From Paludibacteraceae bacterium (GTDB lineage: Bacteria > Bacteroidota > Bacteroidia > Bacteroidales > Paludibacteraceae): a stretch of DNA of 6,920 bases. Below the pieces are notes generated by a model. It was given only the letters and a program-made list of their open reading frames with translations, made no database searches and was not told where the DNA came from. This document shows positions 6,258-6,920 of this stretch, piece by piece. The stretch's first letter is position 1. Each line of letters begins with the position of its first letter. The stretch is taken from assembly GCA_947471245.1 (NCBI GenBank), contig CANIXM010000102.1, forward strand, positions 1-6,920, read 5' to 3'. A program made the position numbers and the translations under genes.

Positions 6258-6539
6258 TTAAGGTAAGGTAATTTTTACAATTGTAAAAAATCCATGTTCT
6301 CTTAATGTGTTAATTGAAACAACAGAGTTACATTGAGGACCACCACCTAAAGAACCATTCCATGGAGCTGCAGTTCCTGAAAATCCATTAAAGGGTTTAA
6401 CAACATTTATTTGATATTGTTGAGACAGATCAGTTCCTGACAAAAGTGATCTAGCATCAGGAAACACAACCTGTGGCAGCTCATAAAATTTGCTCCCTTA
6501 TTTCTCAAACTGATTCTCTTTCACAGGTAGAGGCGCCAT
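6258..6539 (-). pseudogene. TNT-type NAD+ glycohydrolase toxin domain, truncated and interrupted by TAA
   Basis: The frame reads QFEK, then TAA (6498-6500), then GSKFYELP and on to ITLP at 6261. Family features are ARSLLSG, YQINVVKPF, GTAAPW, and GGGPQ with the Gln at 6333-6335, then VSINTLREHGFF. These follow the order of the TNT domain (DUF4237): IDRYG, RSLPPG, Y-V-KP, APW-GQPGGG-Q, and a final LI..GYL helix. The glutamine after the GGG run is catalytically important in CpnT of Mycobacterium tuberculosis. The TAA sits where the family often has the Tyr of RYG, so a single substitution could have made it. No secretion carrier (Rhs, LXG or similar) lies upstream; the thioesterase gene ends only about 44 nt before the first in-frame ATG (6539). 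A short product from the GTG at 6467 is possible but would lack the start of the domain. Confidence 0.65.
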
Positions 6540-6550
6540 TGGCGCCTCTA
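6528..6550. repeat. GC-rich 10-bp hairpin after the thioesterase gene
   Basis: TAGAGGCGCC (6528-6537) and GGCGCCTCTA (6541-6550) pair perfectly around 3 nt. The hairpin lies 32 nt after the thioesterase stop, so it may end or protect that transcript. No T-tract follows on either strand, so it is not a classical terminator. It also marks the edge between ordinary chromosome and the toxin-immunity remnant. Confidence 0.65.
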
Positions 6551-6582
6551 GATTGTAAAAATGGGTGGTAAATTTCTGACTA

Positions 6583-6920
6583 TTAATTAGCCACAGTAAG
6601 CAATTGTTTTCTAGCATGTTGCTGAATTGCTTTCATTACAAAGTCTGGTGCTGCACATGGTTTCCATGTTGCTGCAACTACAAATGCTAATTCGGTCTCA
6701 GCTTCGTTTATCAGCTCATTCTTTTCATTATACAGTTGATAGAAGAATACCAATCTTACTCCTTTTATCGACTTCAGAGTTGTTACCACTGTGAGTAATT
6801 CATCATAACGGGTGGTTTTGATAAACTTGAAATTCATGCTTAAAACAGGAATCATAAACCCTTGCTCTTCCACTTGACTGTAAGCAACTTCAATGCTTCT
6901 AAACAATTCCCACCTTGCTA
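6583..6920 (-). CDS. Acyl-CoA thioesterase, hotdog fold (YbgC/4HBT type), 5' end beyond window
   Basis: The C-terminal 112 codons or so are visible, open to the right edge; ARWELFRS reads through 6906 without a break, so the true start is outside. The order of ARWELFRSIEVAYSQVEEQG, then MIPVLSMNFKFIKTTRYDEL, TVVTTLKSIKGVRLVFFYQL, YNEKNELINEAETELAFV and KPCAAPDFV matches single-domain hotdog thioesterases of the YbgC group: helix, then strands with the typical RYDEL and AET..LAFV blocks. These cytoplasmic enzymes hydrolyse acyl-CoA thioesters. The catalytic Asp region (Y-ETD / NY) is in the missing part, so activity cannot be judged. It is not related in function to the toxin remnant downstream. 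Confidence 0.87.
   Translation of the reverse strand, partial: ARWELFRSIEVAYSQVEEQGFMIPVLSMNFKFIKTTRYDELLTVVTTLKSIKGVRLVFFYQLYNEKNELINEAETELAFVVAATWKPCAAPDFVMKAIQQHARKQLLTVAN

Noticed and set aside
6258..6467. 69-codon frame starting with GTG at 6467 as an independent gene
   Set aside because: Family features extend upstream of this GTG to and beyond the TAA at 6498-6500, so it is better read as the tail of a broken TNT domain.
6513..6525. TCAGTTTG as a promoter box for the toxin-immunity pair
   Set aside because: It misses the second base of TAnnTTTG and no -33 box is placed correctly.

Overview
The window looks like a piece of a Bacteroidota chromosome (Flavobacteriia, Sphingobacteriia or Chitinophagia type). 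The evidence is AT-rich DNA, Bacteroidota-type -7 promoter boxes (TAnnTTTG) upstream of two genes, A-rich start regions without a clear Shine-Dalgarno, a large secreted Asn/Thr/Ser/Gly-rich beta-helix protein, and intergenic spacers full of short palindromic repeats. Every supported gene lies on the minus strand, so transcription runs from right to left.

Right end (5741-6920). A 5'-truncated acyl-CoA thioesterase of the hotdog fold is followed by a GC-rich hairpin. Next comes a remnant of a TNT-type (NAD+ glycohydrolase) toxin domain, broken by an in-frame TAA and lacking any toxin carrier protein. Eight bases later comes an intact 112-residue gene, the likely immunity protein. A strong intrinsic terminator closes this group. 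The toxin-immunity interpretation is inferred from motifs and gene order.

Middle (5175-5740). A repeat-rich spacer carries several REP-like hairpins. It is followed by the promoter and a leader of about 150 nt for a DEAD-box RNA helicase. The leader contains four possible hairpins and a 35-codon upstream ORF that stops 10 nt before the helicase ATG.

Helicase (3321-5174). This is a complete DEAD-box ATP-dependent RNA helicase with a DbpA-type RNA-binding domain and an Arg/Gly-rich tail. A clean intrinsic terminator sits about 30 nt after its stop.

Left end (1-3250). A spacer holds a 21-bp perfect inverted repeat with 111 nt between its arms. Beyond it lie a promoter and the first 933 residues of a very large secreted beta-helix protein that runs off the left edge. 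Its N-terminal module is repeated near residue 850, just before the edge.

The genes do not form one pathway. They are housekeeping genes (thioesterase, helicase), one surface protein gene and a decayed toxin-immunity cassette. The most interesting points are the broken TNT domain with its retained immunity gene, the structured helicase leader with its upstream ORF, and the repeated module in the surface protein.
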